From NCBI GenBank assembly GCA_964503275.1, contig CAZCZO010000015.1, forward strand, positions 10,279 through 74,278: DNA of 64,000 nucleotides, in the 5' to 3' direction. Made by a program: the position numbers and the translations under genes. Source of the stretch: DASRAP01 sp964503275. Lineage in GTDB: Bacteria; Gemmatimonadota; Gemmatimonadetes; Gemmatimonadales; Gemmatimonadaceae. Shown here in pieces: positions 42,962-52,531 of the stretch. The notes under the pieces were generated by a model. That model did not search any database. It was given only the letters and a program-made list of their open reading frames with translations, and was not told the origin of the DNA. Numbering within the stretch: position 1 is the stretch's first letter; each line of letters begins with the position of its first letter.

Positions 42962-43456
42962 ATGCTGCGCGCTGTCCGCCGTGGGCCCCGCCCCGTCCGT
43001 CGTGGATTCTCCATCATCGAGCTGCTCGCCGTCATGGTGATCATCTCGGCGCTGGCGTCGATCGGGATCCCGCGGTATCGCTACGCGAAGGAGCGCGCGC
43101 TCGCGGCCGCGATCGTGTCGGACATGCAGCAGATCCGGGCGATCTCGTATCAGGTGTTCGCGACCATCAACGCGTGGCCCGAGGACACGCCGCCCGGCGT
43201 GGTGCCACCGACCTTCGTGCAATCGATGGGGGCCGGCGCGAGTTTCTCGCGCGTGGGATACACCTTGGATTGGGACGTCGTGAACGTGCCCGTGGGTGGC
43301 GAGATGGTGCAGCACGCGGCGCTCACCGTGCGGCCGGAGTCCGAGTCGCTGGTGCCGATCATCCGTTCGCAACTCGGGGGGCCGGCGAATCAGCTCGTCG
43401 CGAACGACGCGGTGATCCTGATCATCGACCCCATCGTCGCCAGCACCGGCACCTGA
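42962..43456 (+). CDS. Type IV pilin-like / pseudopilin protein, orphan
   Basis: 164 residues. A short positively charged leader (MLRAVRRGPRPVRRG) precedes FSIIELLAVMVIISALASIG, a class III prepilin signal: cleavage after Gly15, N-methylated Phe+1 and Glu+5. The remaining ~120 residues are a small globular head with few cysteines. No prepilin peptidase, assembly ATPase or other pilin gene is nearby, so the assembly machinery must be encoded elsewhere. A CACATT hexamer ends 6 nt before the ATG, as for other probably leaderless genes here. The gene ends before a strong hairpin shared with the convergent S9 peptidase. Confidence 0.85.
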   Translation: MLRAVRRGPRPVRRGFSIIELLAVMVIISALASIGIPRYRYAKERALAAAIVSDMQQIRAISYQVFATINAWPEDTPPGVVPPTFVQSMGAGASFSRVGYTLDWDVVNVPVGGEMVQHAALTVRPESESLVPIIRSQLGGPANQLVANDAVILIIDPIVASTGT

Positions 43457-43472
43457 GTCCGGCTCCGCCCCG

Positions 43473-43498
43473 CTGGGTGCCCCGTGCGGAGCACCCAG
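43473..43498. terminator. Bidirectional hairpin between convergent genes
   Basis: CTGGGTGC (43473-43480) and GCACCCAG (43491-43498) form a perfect 8-bp stem around CCCGTGCGGA. The element is centred in the 55-bp gap between the pilin-like gene and the S9 peptidase. Like other hairpins in this window it has no T-tract. Confidence 0.55.
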
Positions 43499-43511
43499 TC
43501 GCCAGCGGCCG

Positions 43512-45497
<1,986 letters not shown>

Positions 45498-45531
45498 ACG
45501 AACAGCTCCATGAAGGGCGGGGAGAGCGTCG

Positions 45532-45537
45532 AATGTA
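45532..45537 (-). promoter_or_regulatory. Candidate -10 (TACATT) for the S9 peptidase at 43512-45497
   Basis: Reading the minus strand, TACATT lies 34 nt before the ATG, which would give a leader of about 28 nt carrying GGAG. It is in the 130-bp divergent gap facing the M20 hydrolase. Confidence 0.4.
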
Positions 45538-45627
45538 CGGCCCGAGCCGGGCACCCCGCCAGCGAGGGCACACCCTGCGACGGCCGCCTGCCCTTCCGCC
45601 AGCGGTCGCCGGGCATGAGCTTCCCGT

Positions 45628-46953
45628 ATGCATCGACGCCACTTCGCTCGCACGCTCGCGGCGGCAGGCCTTGGGGCCGCCGTCCTCGGGCTTCCCACCC
45701 CGCTGGCGGCCGCCCCGCGGGCGCGCCGCGTGCTCCCCGATGCCGACCGCGTGCTGGCCCGCCTGCGCGCGCTCCGGCCGTTCGGTCTCCAGCCCAGCGG
45801 CGGCCTGTCCCGTCTGGGGTTCAGCGAGGCCGACCGCGATGCGCGCGTGCTGGTGAGTCAGTGGATGCGCGACGCGGGGCTCACGCCGCGCACCGATGTC
45901 GCCGGCAATCTCATCGGCTCGCGCGCCGGCCAGCGCGACCTCCCGCCACTGCTGCTGGGCTCGCACATCGACTCCGTGCCCGACGGCGGACACTACGACG
46001 GGCAGCTCGGCGTGGTCGGTGCGCTCGAGGTGGCGCAGACGCTGGCCGAGTCGCGCATCGCGCTGCGACACCCGCTCGAGGTGGTCGTCTGGGCGAACGA
46101 GGAGGGAGGGCTCTACGGCAGCCGGATGGTCAGCGGACAGTTCAAGCCCTTCGAGCTCGCGGCGCAGAGCCTGAGTGGCCGCAGCATCGAGGAGGGCGTC
46201 GTGTTCCTCGGTGGCGACCCGTCACGACTCGATGCGGCCGTGCGGCGACGCGGCGAGGTCGCGGGCTACCTCGAGCTGCATATCGAGCAGGGCGGGACCC
46301 TCGAAGCCGTCGGCGACACGATCGGCATCGTCGAGGGCATCGTCGGCATCCGCGGCTGGACAGTGCGCGTCGTGGGGCGCGCCAACCACGCCGGCACGAC
46401 GCCGATGGACCAGCGGCAGGATGCGTTGCTCGCTGCCGCGCGCTTCGTCGACATGGTCCACCGCACGGTGCGCGCCGACGGCGGTCGCGCCGTGGGCACC
46501 GTGGGCCGGATCGAAGCGCAGCCGGGCGCGCGCAACGTGATCGCCGGGACCGTGACCTGCACGCTCGAGTTGCGCGACCTCGACGACGCTGTGATCCAGC
46601 GGCTCTTCGCCCAGGTGCAGGCCGGCGCCGAGCGGATCGGGCAGGAGACGACGACGCGCTTCGCGATCACCGAGGTCCATGTGAACCCGCCGGCGCCGAG
46701 CGATGTGCGCATGCGCGCACTGGTCGCCGCGGCCGCGCACGGCGCTGGCCTCCGCGCCCGCGCGATGCCGAGTGGCGCAGGGCACGATGCGCAGTCCATG
46801 GCGACCATCGCCCCGATGGGGATGATCTTCGTGCCCAGCGTGGGAGGCATCAGTCACGCGCCCGGCGAGCTGACGCACGACGCCGACTGCGCGCACGGCG
46901 TCCGGGTACTGCTCGACACCGCCCGCGCGGCCGACGACACCCTGGACGGCTGA
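45628..46953 (+). CDS. Exported M20-family amidohydrolase (N-carbamoyl-amino-acid/allantoate hydrolase type)
   Basis: 441 residues with a Tat-like signal (MHRRHFARTLAAAGLGAAVLG). The M20 metal ligands are all visible: GSHIDSVPDGGHYDGQLG, WANEEGGLYGSRMVSG, YLELHIEQGG, and GISHAPGE near the C-terminus. NHAGTTPMDQRQDAL belongs to the lid/dimerisation domain. The HIEQG and SGAGHDAQ motifs place it with beta-ureidopropionase, N-carbamoyl-L-amino-acid hydrolase and allantoate amidohydrolase and not with M20 peptidases. Export is unusual for that group and suggests scavenging of N-carbamoyl compounds or ureides. It is divergent from an S9 peptidase and convergent, 8 bp apart, with a photolyase gene. 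Confidence 0.88.
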   Translation: MHRRHFARTLAAAGLGAAVLGLPTPLAAAPRARRVLPDADRVLARLRALRPFGLQPSGGLSRLGFSEADRDARVLVSQWMRDAGLTPRTDVAGNLIGSRAGQRDLPPLLLGSHIDSVPDGGHYDGQLGVVGALEVAQTLAESRIALRHPLEVVVWANEEGGLYGSRMVSGQFKPFELAAQSLSGRSIEEGVVFLGGDPSRLDAAVRRRGEVAGYLELHIEQGGTLEAVGDTIGIVEGIVGIRGWTVRVVGRANHAGTTPMDQRQDALLAAARFVDMVHRTVRADGGRAVGTVGRIEAQPGARNVIAGTVTCTLELRDLDDAVIQRLFAQVQAGAERIGQETTTRFAITEVHVNPPAPSDVRMRALVAAAAHGAGLRARAMPSGAGHDAQSMATIAPMGMIFVPSVGGISHAPGELTHDADCAHGVRVLLDTARAADDTLDG

Positions 46954-46961
46954 GGCGGACC

Positions 46962-48449
46962 TCAGCGGCGTCGCGTACTGCGCGAGCCGTGGCGCTGCAG
47001 CACACGCGTGGATTCCGCCGCGACGACCGCGCGGCTGCGCCACGCGAAGAACCGGGCTTTCGCCTCGCGCGTGGCCACCTCGAGGTCCACGATCGGCGCC
47101 GGATAGTCGCGCCCCAGCCGCACGCCGGCGAGCTCGCGCAACATCGCCGGCATCGCCCACGGCGTGTGCACGTCGGCCCCCGCGATCCCCGCCAGCTCGG
47201 GCACCCAACGTCGCACGAACTCGCCCGTGGGGTCGTGCTCCCGTCCTTGCTTGACCGGATTGTACACGCGCACGGTGTTGATCCCGGTCGTGCCGGACTG
47301 CATCTGGACCTGCGGATAGTGGATGCCCGGCTCGTAGTCGAGGAAGTGCGGGGCCAGCGCCGTCGCCACCGCCCGCCAGTCCAGCCACAGCGGAAAGGTC
47401 GCCACCGAGACGAGCATCGCCCGCATCCGGAAGTTCAGCCATCCGGTGCGGCGCAACATGCGCATGCACGCGTCGACGAAGGGAATGCCGGTGCGGCCCT
47501 CGATCCACGCCGCCAGTCGCTCTGCGTCCGGCTCCAGAGGCCGCACGCCGCGATAGCTGCGGGCGAAGTCCTCGAACTCGACGGCGGGCTCGTCCTCGAG
47601 CTTCTGGATGAAGTGATCGCGCCACGCCAGTCGCGCGGTGAAGCTGTCGATCGCGCCGGACCAGCGCGGGTCGGCCTCTGGGGTGGTGCGCAGCGCGGCG
47701 CGACGTTGCCGCGCGGCCTGCCAGCATTGGCGGCCGGAGAGACTGCCGAAGGCCAGGTGTGCGCTGAGGCGTGAGCAGGCGCTGGGCGCGCTGACCGGCG
47801 ACGACATCGCCCGGCGATAGTCCACGCCGCGCTCCGTGAGGAAGCTCCGCAGGGCGTCGTGCGCGGCCCGCTCCCCCGCCGCCGGGACCGGGTCCCGCGC
47901 GGCCCAAGCACGGACGCCGAGCGACGCGGGGTCGGGAACGTGGCCCGTATCGTGGACGATGGCGGGCGGCGATTGGCGGGGCGGATGCACCACGGGCGCA
48001 CGCATGGTCGCCTCCCACTGCGCCGCCCATCCATCGCGCGAGGCGAAACGCCGGACCACGCCGCCCGCCGCGAGTTCACGGAACGGAACGCCCCGCGCCT
48101 TGGCCCAGGCCCGGACCCGACGGTCGCGCGCGTAAGTGACCGCGTTGCCGGTCTCGGCGTGGGCCCACAGCCCCTCGAACGGCGCCGCGGACCAAAGTGC
48201 GTCGAAGACGTCGGGACAGCGGCCGGTGCGCAGCACCAGCGGAATCCCTCGGCGACTCAGGCGGTCCCGGAGCTCGGACAGCGTGGCGAGCAGGAAGTCC
48301 CAATGCTGCCGGTCGGCGTCCGCGGCGCTCCACAGCTCGGGCTCGAACACAAAGAGGCCGACCACCGTCCCTGCCCGCGCTGCCTCGGTGAGGGGCGCGT
48401 GGTCGTGGATGCGGAGGTCGCGCTTGAACCAGACGAGGTGGGTCGACAC
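46962..48449 (-). CDS. Cryptochrome / DNA photolyase family flavoprotein
   Basis: 495 residues from a GTG at 48449 (STHLVWFKRDLRIHDHAPL, the conserved antenna-domain opening); the longer open frame upstream adds only Arg-rich sequence. The N-terminal alpha/beta domain (about 1-130) is followed by the helical FAD domain with CSRLSAHLAFGSLSGRQCW, RTGIPFVDACMRMLRRTGWL, NFRMRAMLVSV and GINTVRVYNPVKQGREHDP. It binds FAD and either repairs UV pyrimidine dimers with light or acts as a blue-light receptor. The INTVRVYNP segment differs from classical class I CPD photolyases (FNVFNP), so the subtype is open. The gene is convergent with the M20 hydrolase, and the divergent sterol-desaturase gene starts 97 bp away. 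Confidence 0.9.
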   Translation of the reverse strand: MSTHLVWFKRDLRIHDHAPLTEAARAGTVVGLFVFEPELWSAADADRQHWDFLLATLSELRDRLSRRGIPLVLRTGRCPDVFDALWSAAPFEGLWAHAETGNAVTYARDRRVRAWAKARGVPFRELAAGGVVRRFASRDGWAAQWEATMRAPVVHPPRQSPPAIVHDTGHVPDPASLGVRAWAARDPVPAAGERAAHDALRSFLTERGVDYRRAMSSPVSAPSACSRLSAHLAFGSLSGRQCWQAARQRRAALRTTPEADPRWSGAIDSFTARLAWRDHFIQKLEDEPAVEFEDFARSYRGVRPLEPDAERLAAWIEGRTGIPFVDACMRMLRRTGWLNFRMRAMLVSVATFPLWLDWRAVATALAPHFLDYEPGIHYPQVQMQSGTTGINTVRVYNPVKQGREHDPTGEFVRRWVPELAGIAGADVHTPWAMPAMLRELAGVRLGRDYPAPIVDLEVATREAKARFFAWRSRAVVAAESTRVLQRHGSRSTRRR

Positions 48450-48530
48450 ACAGAATGAACGCCGGTCGCCGGCCGCGCGCTCCCAGCGCTGCCGTGCGCG
48501 ATGCCCTCCCCGCCGTCTGGCTCGCGGGGG

Positions 48531-48536
48531 TAGACT
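48531..48536 (+). promoter_or_regulatory. Candidate -10 (TAGACT) before the sterol-desaturase gene
   Basis: TAGACT ends 10 nt before the ATG at 48547, leaving only a few leader bases. The same hexamer recurs at 62650 before the DUF5117-type lipoprotein. Confidence 0.4.
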
Positions 48537-48546
48537 ACGCGCAGCC

Positions 48547-49716
48547 ATGTCCCACACCGCGACGCCGCCACCGCAGGATCAGCGACCCCTGCTCGACCGC
48601 TGGGTCGCGCGCCTCTTCGACGACCACGGCAGCAAGGGCCTCGGTTCGGGCTGGGCCAGCGGCACCATCGGCGTCGCACTCGGCGTCGCCGGGGTGCTCG
48701 GCGTGCTCTGCCTGCAGCTCCCCGGCCTGCTGACCTGGCCGCAGTTGCGCACCGTGTACGCGCTGTGGTGGGTCCGGCCGCTGCTCGAGGGCAGCATCGC
48801 CGCGGCCTTCCTGCTCGGCCTGCTCAGCGCACTGCTGCGTGAGCGCCGCGTGCTGGGGCTCACGGCCATGGGTCTCGCGCTGGGCGCGTCGCTGCTCGGT
48901 GGCGCCAACGTCGAGTTCAGCGGCTACGGCAACGCCTCCTGGAGCCTGGGGCTGGACTGGTTCGTGCTGAACCTCCTGCTCCTGGCCGTCGTGTTCATCC
49001 CGTTGGAGCGGCTCTTCCCGCACGCGCCCGAGCAGTCGGTCTTCCGGCGCGGCTGGACCACCGACGTGGTGCACTTCTTCGTCAGCCATCTGCTGGTGCA
49101 GGCGTCCACGTTGCTGACGCTGGCCCCTGCGGCCGCGCTGGGGGCTTGGTTGGTCTGGCCGCCGCTGCAGGCCTGGATCGCGGCGCTGCCAGGCGTGGTC
49201 CAGTTCCTCATGATCGTGTTCGTCGCTGACCTGGGCGAATACATCGCGCACCGGGCCTTCCACACCATTCCCGCGCTGTGGCCGTTCCACGCGGTGCACC
49301 ATTCCAGCGAGGAGGTGGACTGGCTCGCGGGCTCCCGCCTCCACCTGGTCGATGTGGTGCTCACGCGAGGCTTCACGTTCATTCCCATCCACCTGCTGGG
49401 GTTCGCGCAGGGTCCGGTGTATGCGTACCTGGTGTTCGTGTCCTTCCACGCGGTGTTCATCCACGCGAACCTGCGCTGGTCTTTCGGGCCACTGGAGCGC
49501 TTCGTGGTCACGCCGCGCTACCACCACTGGCACCACAGCGCGCAGGAGGAGGCGCTGGACAAGAACTTCGCAGTGCACCTGCCATGGATCGACCGGCTGT
49601 TCGGGACGCACCATCTGCCGCGGGATCGCTGGCCGGACCAGTACGGACTGCACGGCGAGCAGATGCCCGAGGGCTGGTGGTCGCAGGTGACCTGGCCGTT
49701 CCGGCGCCGGCGCTGA
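48547..49716 (+). CDS. Sterol desaturase / fatty acid hydroxylase family membrane protein
   Basis: A 389-residue integral membrane protein with about seven hydrophobic segments. The di-iron histidine boxes are complete: EYIAHRAFH (HxxxH), FHAVHHSSEEVDW (HxxHH), and further His residues in YHHWHHSAQEEA. Bacterial members hydroxylate or desaturate sterols, carotenoids or fatty acids, or cleave ether lipids; the substrate here is unknown. The length is greater than the minimal family domain because of four N-terminal helices before the catalytic core (about residues 180-370). The reading frame is open upstream, but the ATG follows a TAGACT box by 10 nt. It is divergent from the photolyase. Confidence 0.88.
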   Translation: MSHTATPPPQDQRPLLDRWVARLFDDHGSKGLGSGWASGTIGVALGVAGVLGVLCLQLPGLLTWPQLRTVYALWWVRPLLEGSIAAAFLLGLLSALLRERRVLGLTAMGLALGASLLGGANVEFSGYGNASWSLGLDWFVLNLLLLAVVFIPLERLFPHAPEQSVFRRGWTTDVVHFFVSHLLVQASTLLTLAPAAALGAWLVWPPLQAWIAALPGVVQFLMIVFVADLGEYIAHRAFHTIPALWPFHAVHHSSEEVDWLAGSRLHLVDVVLTRGFTFIPIHLLGFAQGPVYAYLVFVSFHAVFIHANLRWSFGPLERFVVTPRYHHWHHSAQEEALDKNFAVHLPWIDRLFGTHHLPRDRWPDQYGLHGEQMPEGWWSQVTWPFRRRR

Positions 49717-49787
49717 GCCGCGCGGCCTCCCTCGCCGGGCGCGCGGGTGGCCTCCCACCACGGGGCCGCTCTCCGGGACGACGGCGA

Positions 49788-49793
49788 TAGGTT
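49788..49793 (+). promoter_or_regulatory. Candidate -10 (TAGGTT) for the sulfatase-like gene
   Basis: TAGGTT lies 47 nt before the GTG at 49841 in a 124-bp gap. A small inverted repeat, GGTGG-CCTC-CCACC (49746-49759), just upstream may be the end of the preceding transcript. Both are weak calls. Confidence 0.3.
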
Positions 49794-49840
49794 TCAGGGG
49801 TATCACGGTTCCGTCTCGGTCCGGTCACTTTCCCCTGCTC

Positions 49841-51751
49841 GTGTCCACAGTCACTCTGCCCGCGCCTACGGCTCTGTTGCTTCGCCGGCTCCTCTTGGTC
49901 GTCGGCGTGTACTCTGCGCTCCGGGTGCTGTTCTTCGCCACGCACCCCTCCCTGTTCGCCGACGCGTCGTGGAGTGGCCTCGCGGGGGCATTCCTCCACG
50001 GGCTGCGCTTCGACCTCTCGGCGATCGCCTACACCAATGCGCCGTTCATCCTGCTGTCGCTGGCCCCGGCGGCGTGGCAGGCGCGGCCCACGGTCGCGGC
50101 GATCCAGCGCGCGCTCTACCTCATCCCCAACGCGGTCGCCGTGCTGTTGATGGTCGGCGACACCGTGTACTTCGACTTCACGGGCACGCGCCTCACCTTC
50201 GATCTGTTCGACCTCAAGGCCGAGGCGACGAACCAGATCGACCAGCTGTTGCTCAACTACGCGCCCTTCACGCTGGTCGCGGCCGTGCTGATCGCCGTGC
50301 TGTGGATCCTCTATCCGCGCCACCGGGGTCATGCGACCTCGGGGCGCTGGCTCGTCGCGGTCCCGACGACGGTGCTGGTCCTCGGCCTCACGGTCCTCGC
50401 CGCGCGCGGCGGGACGCAGAAGAAGCCGCTGAATCCCATCCACGCGTTCGCGGGCAGCGACCATGCGTTGGGGGTCCTCACGCTGAACTCGGTGTTCACC
50501 CTGATCCAAAGCCCACTGACGCAGCAGATCACGCCCGCGACCTTCTATGCGAGTGACGACGCGGCCGAGGAGGTGCTCGCGGCACCGTTCGGCCTCACCA
50601 GCCGCGTCACGCCACCGCAGAACGTCGTGGTGATCATCCTGGAATCGTTCGCGACGGAATTCTGGGGGGCCGCCGGGAGCACCGCCGGGTTGACGCCGTT
50701 CCTCGACTCGCTGGTGCCCCGGGGGCGCTTCTTCGCGCACAACTTCGCCAACGGGCGGCGCTCGATCGACGCGCTCCCGAGCATCTTGCTGGGCGTCCCG
50801 TTGCTGATGTCCCGGTCGATCGCACTCTCGCCGTACCAGAGCAATGAGTGGATCGGCCTGGGCCACCTGCTGGACGAGGCCGGGTATCACACCAGCATGT
50901 TCCACGGCGCCCCCAAGGGCACGATGTACTTCGACGCGATCGCGCGCATGGCGGGGGTGCGGGAGTTCTACTCGCTGGAGCGCTACCCGGCCGAATGGCA
51001 ACAGCGGGACTTTGACGGGCACTGGGGGCTCTTCGATGAGCCGTTCCTGCGCTTCGCAGCGACCGAACTCAGCAAGGTGCCGCAGCCCTTCTTCAGCACC
51101 GTCTTCACCATCAGCACGCATCAGCCGTTCCGCGTTCCGGCGGCGCTGCGCGACTCGTTGCCCGCCGGTACCGAGGAGATCCATCGCAGCGTGCGCTACG
51201 TGGATCAGTCGCTGGGCCGCTTCTTCGCGGTCGCGCGGCAGCAACCGTGGTTCGAGAACACGCTCTTCGTCATCACCGGCGACCATACGCAGAGCGAACG
51301 CGGCGAGCGCTTCGACACCACCCTGGGCCGGTACATGGTGCCGCTGTTGCTGTACCACCCGACGCGGCCGCTGCCGCCGACGGACCCGCTGCGCATCACG
51401 CAGCACGTGGACCTGCTGCCGACCATCCTCGACTACACCGGCGTGACCCCTGCCGAGATCCCGCGCTTCGGACGTTCGGTGTTCTCCCCGGCGGAGGGCG
51501 AAGCCATCCTCAGCAGTGACGGGTATTATTGGCTGGTGCGCCGGGACGGGGTCGTGCAACGCGATGCGGCCGGGACGGAGACCATCTTCCCGTACGCAGC
51601 GGAGGCGTCGATGTCACCGTCCGCGGTGTCACGAACGGCCCCGGTCGCGCTGGTCAGCCGGCTGCATGCGCACGTGCAACATTTCAACAACTCGCTGCTG
51701 CGGAACTCCTTCTATCGGAGTGAGACCAGCGAGCGGATGGTCCCGCAGTAG
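49841..51751 (+). CDS. LTA-synthase-like membrane sulfatase (phosphoglycerol/phosphoethanolamine transferase family)
   Basis: 636 residues from a GTG. Five hydrophobic helices occupy about residues 10-200. The periplasmic alkaline-phosphatase-fold domain (about 265-570) has VVIILESFATEFWG (metal Glu), NGRRSIDALPSILLG at the nucleophile position, HGAPKGTMYFD, and FVITGDHTQSERG (metal Asp/His). The family transfers phosphoglycerol or phosphoethanolamine from phospholipids to membrane glycans. The residue at the expected Thr nucleophile appears to be Ser (RRS), which alters but need not abolish catalysis. A SIMPL-domain gene follows by 48 bp on the same strand. The acceptor cannot be predicted. 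Confidence 0.85.
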   Translation: MSTVTLPAPTALLLRRLLLVVGVYSALRVLFFATHPSLFADASWSGLAGAFLHGLRFDLSAIAYTNAPFILLSLAPAAWQARPTVAAIQRALYLIPNAVAVLLMVGDTVYFDFTGTRLTFDLFDLKAEATNQIDQLLLNYAPFTLVAAVLIAVLWILYPRHRGHATSGRWLVAVPTTVLVLGLTVLAARGGTQKKPLNPIHAFAGSDHALGVLTLNSVFTLIQSPLTQQITPATFYASDDAAEEVLAAPFGLTSRVTPPQNVVVIILESFATEFWGAAGSTAGLTPFLDSLVPRGRFFAHNFANGRRSIDALPSILLGVPLLMSRSIALSPYQSNEWIGLGHLLDEAGYHTSMFHGAPKGTMYFDAIARMAGVREFYSLERYPAEWQQRDFDGHWGLFDEPFLRFAATELSKVPQPFFSTVFTISTHQPFRVPAALRDSLPAGTEEIHRSVRYVDQSLGRFFAVARQQPWFENTLFVITGDHTQSERGERFDTTLGRYMVPLLLYHPTRPLPPTDPLRITQHVDLLPTILDYTGVTPAEIPRFGRSVFSPAEGEAILSSDGYYWLVRRDGVVQRDAAGTETIFPYAAEASMSPSAVSRTAPVALVSRLHAHVQHFNNSLLRNSFYRSETSERMVPQ

Positions 51752-51799
51752 CCATCGTCCGTTCGGTCCGTACGCCCCCCTCTTCGTCCGAGCCCTCCC

Positions 51800-52531
51800 G
51801 TGAGCGAACGCAACACCGTCCATGTCGTGATCCTCGCCCTCGGCATCGCCGCCGGCGGACTCTTCGCCGGCAGCGGTATCGTGCGGGCGAAAGCCGCCGA
51901 CCGCTATGTGACCGTCAAGGGCGTCTCGGAGCGCGATGCCCAGGCCGACCTCGCGATCTGGCCGCTGCGACTGTCGGTCGCGGCGAACGACCTGCCGACC
52001 GCGAACGCCGAGATGGCCCGCAGCGTCGGGAAGATCCGCGCCTTCCTCGCGGCGAACGGGATCGACACCGCCGGCGTGATCGTGCAGGACTTCATCGTCC
52101 GCGACCAGCAAGCACAGCTCTATGGCGGCGACCGGGGTATGGGTCCGCGCTATGTCATCGCGCAGACACTGCTCGTGCGATCCACCAAGCCCGACGTGGT
52201 GCAGGCCGCGAGTCAGCGCGTCGGCGACCTCGTCAACGCCGGAGTTCCGCTGACCTCAGGCGCCGAGTACGGTGGCGGTGGACCGACCTTCGTCTTCAGC
52301 GGGCTGAACGCGCTCAAGCCCGAGATGATCGCCGAGGCCACCGCGCGGGCGCGCGAGTCCGCCGAGCAGTTCGCGCGCGACTCCCGCAGCAGCATCGGCG
52401 GCATCCGCCAGGCCAATCAGGGCTACTTCGAGATCCTCCCGCGCGATCAGGCGCCGGGGATCTCGGAGGCGAGCCAGCTGACCAAGCGCGTGCGCGTGGT
52501 CGCGACCGTCGAGTACCTGCTCAAGGACTAG
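51800..52531 (+). CDS. SIMPL-domain (DUF541) envelope protein
   Basis: 243 residues from a GTG. An N-terminal hydrophobic segment (VVILALGIAAGGLFAGSGI) is a signal anchor or uncleaved signal. The remainder is a DUF541/SIMPL domain: RYVTVKGVSERDAQADLAIWPL at its start, the NGIDTAGVIVQDFIV segment, and VRVVATVEYLL at its end. Family members form periplasmic oligomers of uncertain role, some linked to oxidative stress. It follows the sulfatase-like gene, possibly on the same mRNA. Its last four bases overlap the convergent symporter stop. Confidence 0.88.
   Translation: MSERNTVHVVILALGIAAGGLFAGSGIVRAKAADRYVTVKGVSERDAQADLAIWPLRLSVAANDLPTANAEMARSVGKIRAFLAANGIDTAGVIVQDFIVRDQQAQLYGGDRGMGPRYVIAQTLLVRSTKPDVVQAASQRVGDLVNAGVPLTSGAEYGGGGPTFVFSGLNALKPEMIAEATARARESAEQFARDSRSSIGGIRQANQGYFEILPRDQAPGISEASQLTKRVRVVATVEYLLKD

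Noticed and set aside
48450..48557. Longer photolyase start at 48557
   Set aside because: The added 36 residues are Arg-rich with no family similarity, and the conserved antenna domain begins at the GTG at 48449.
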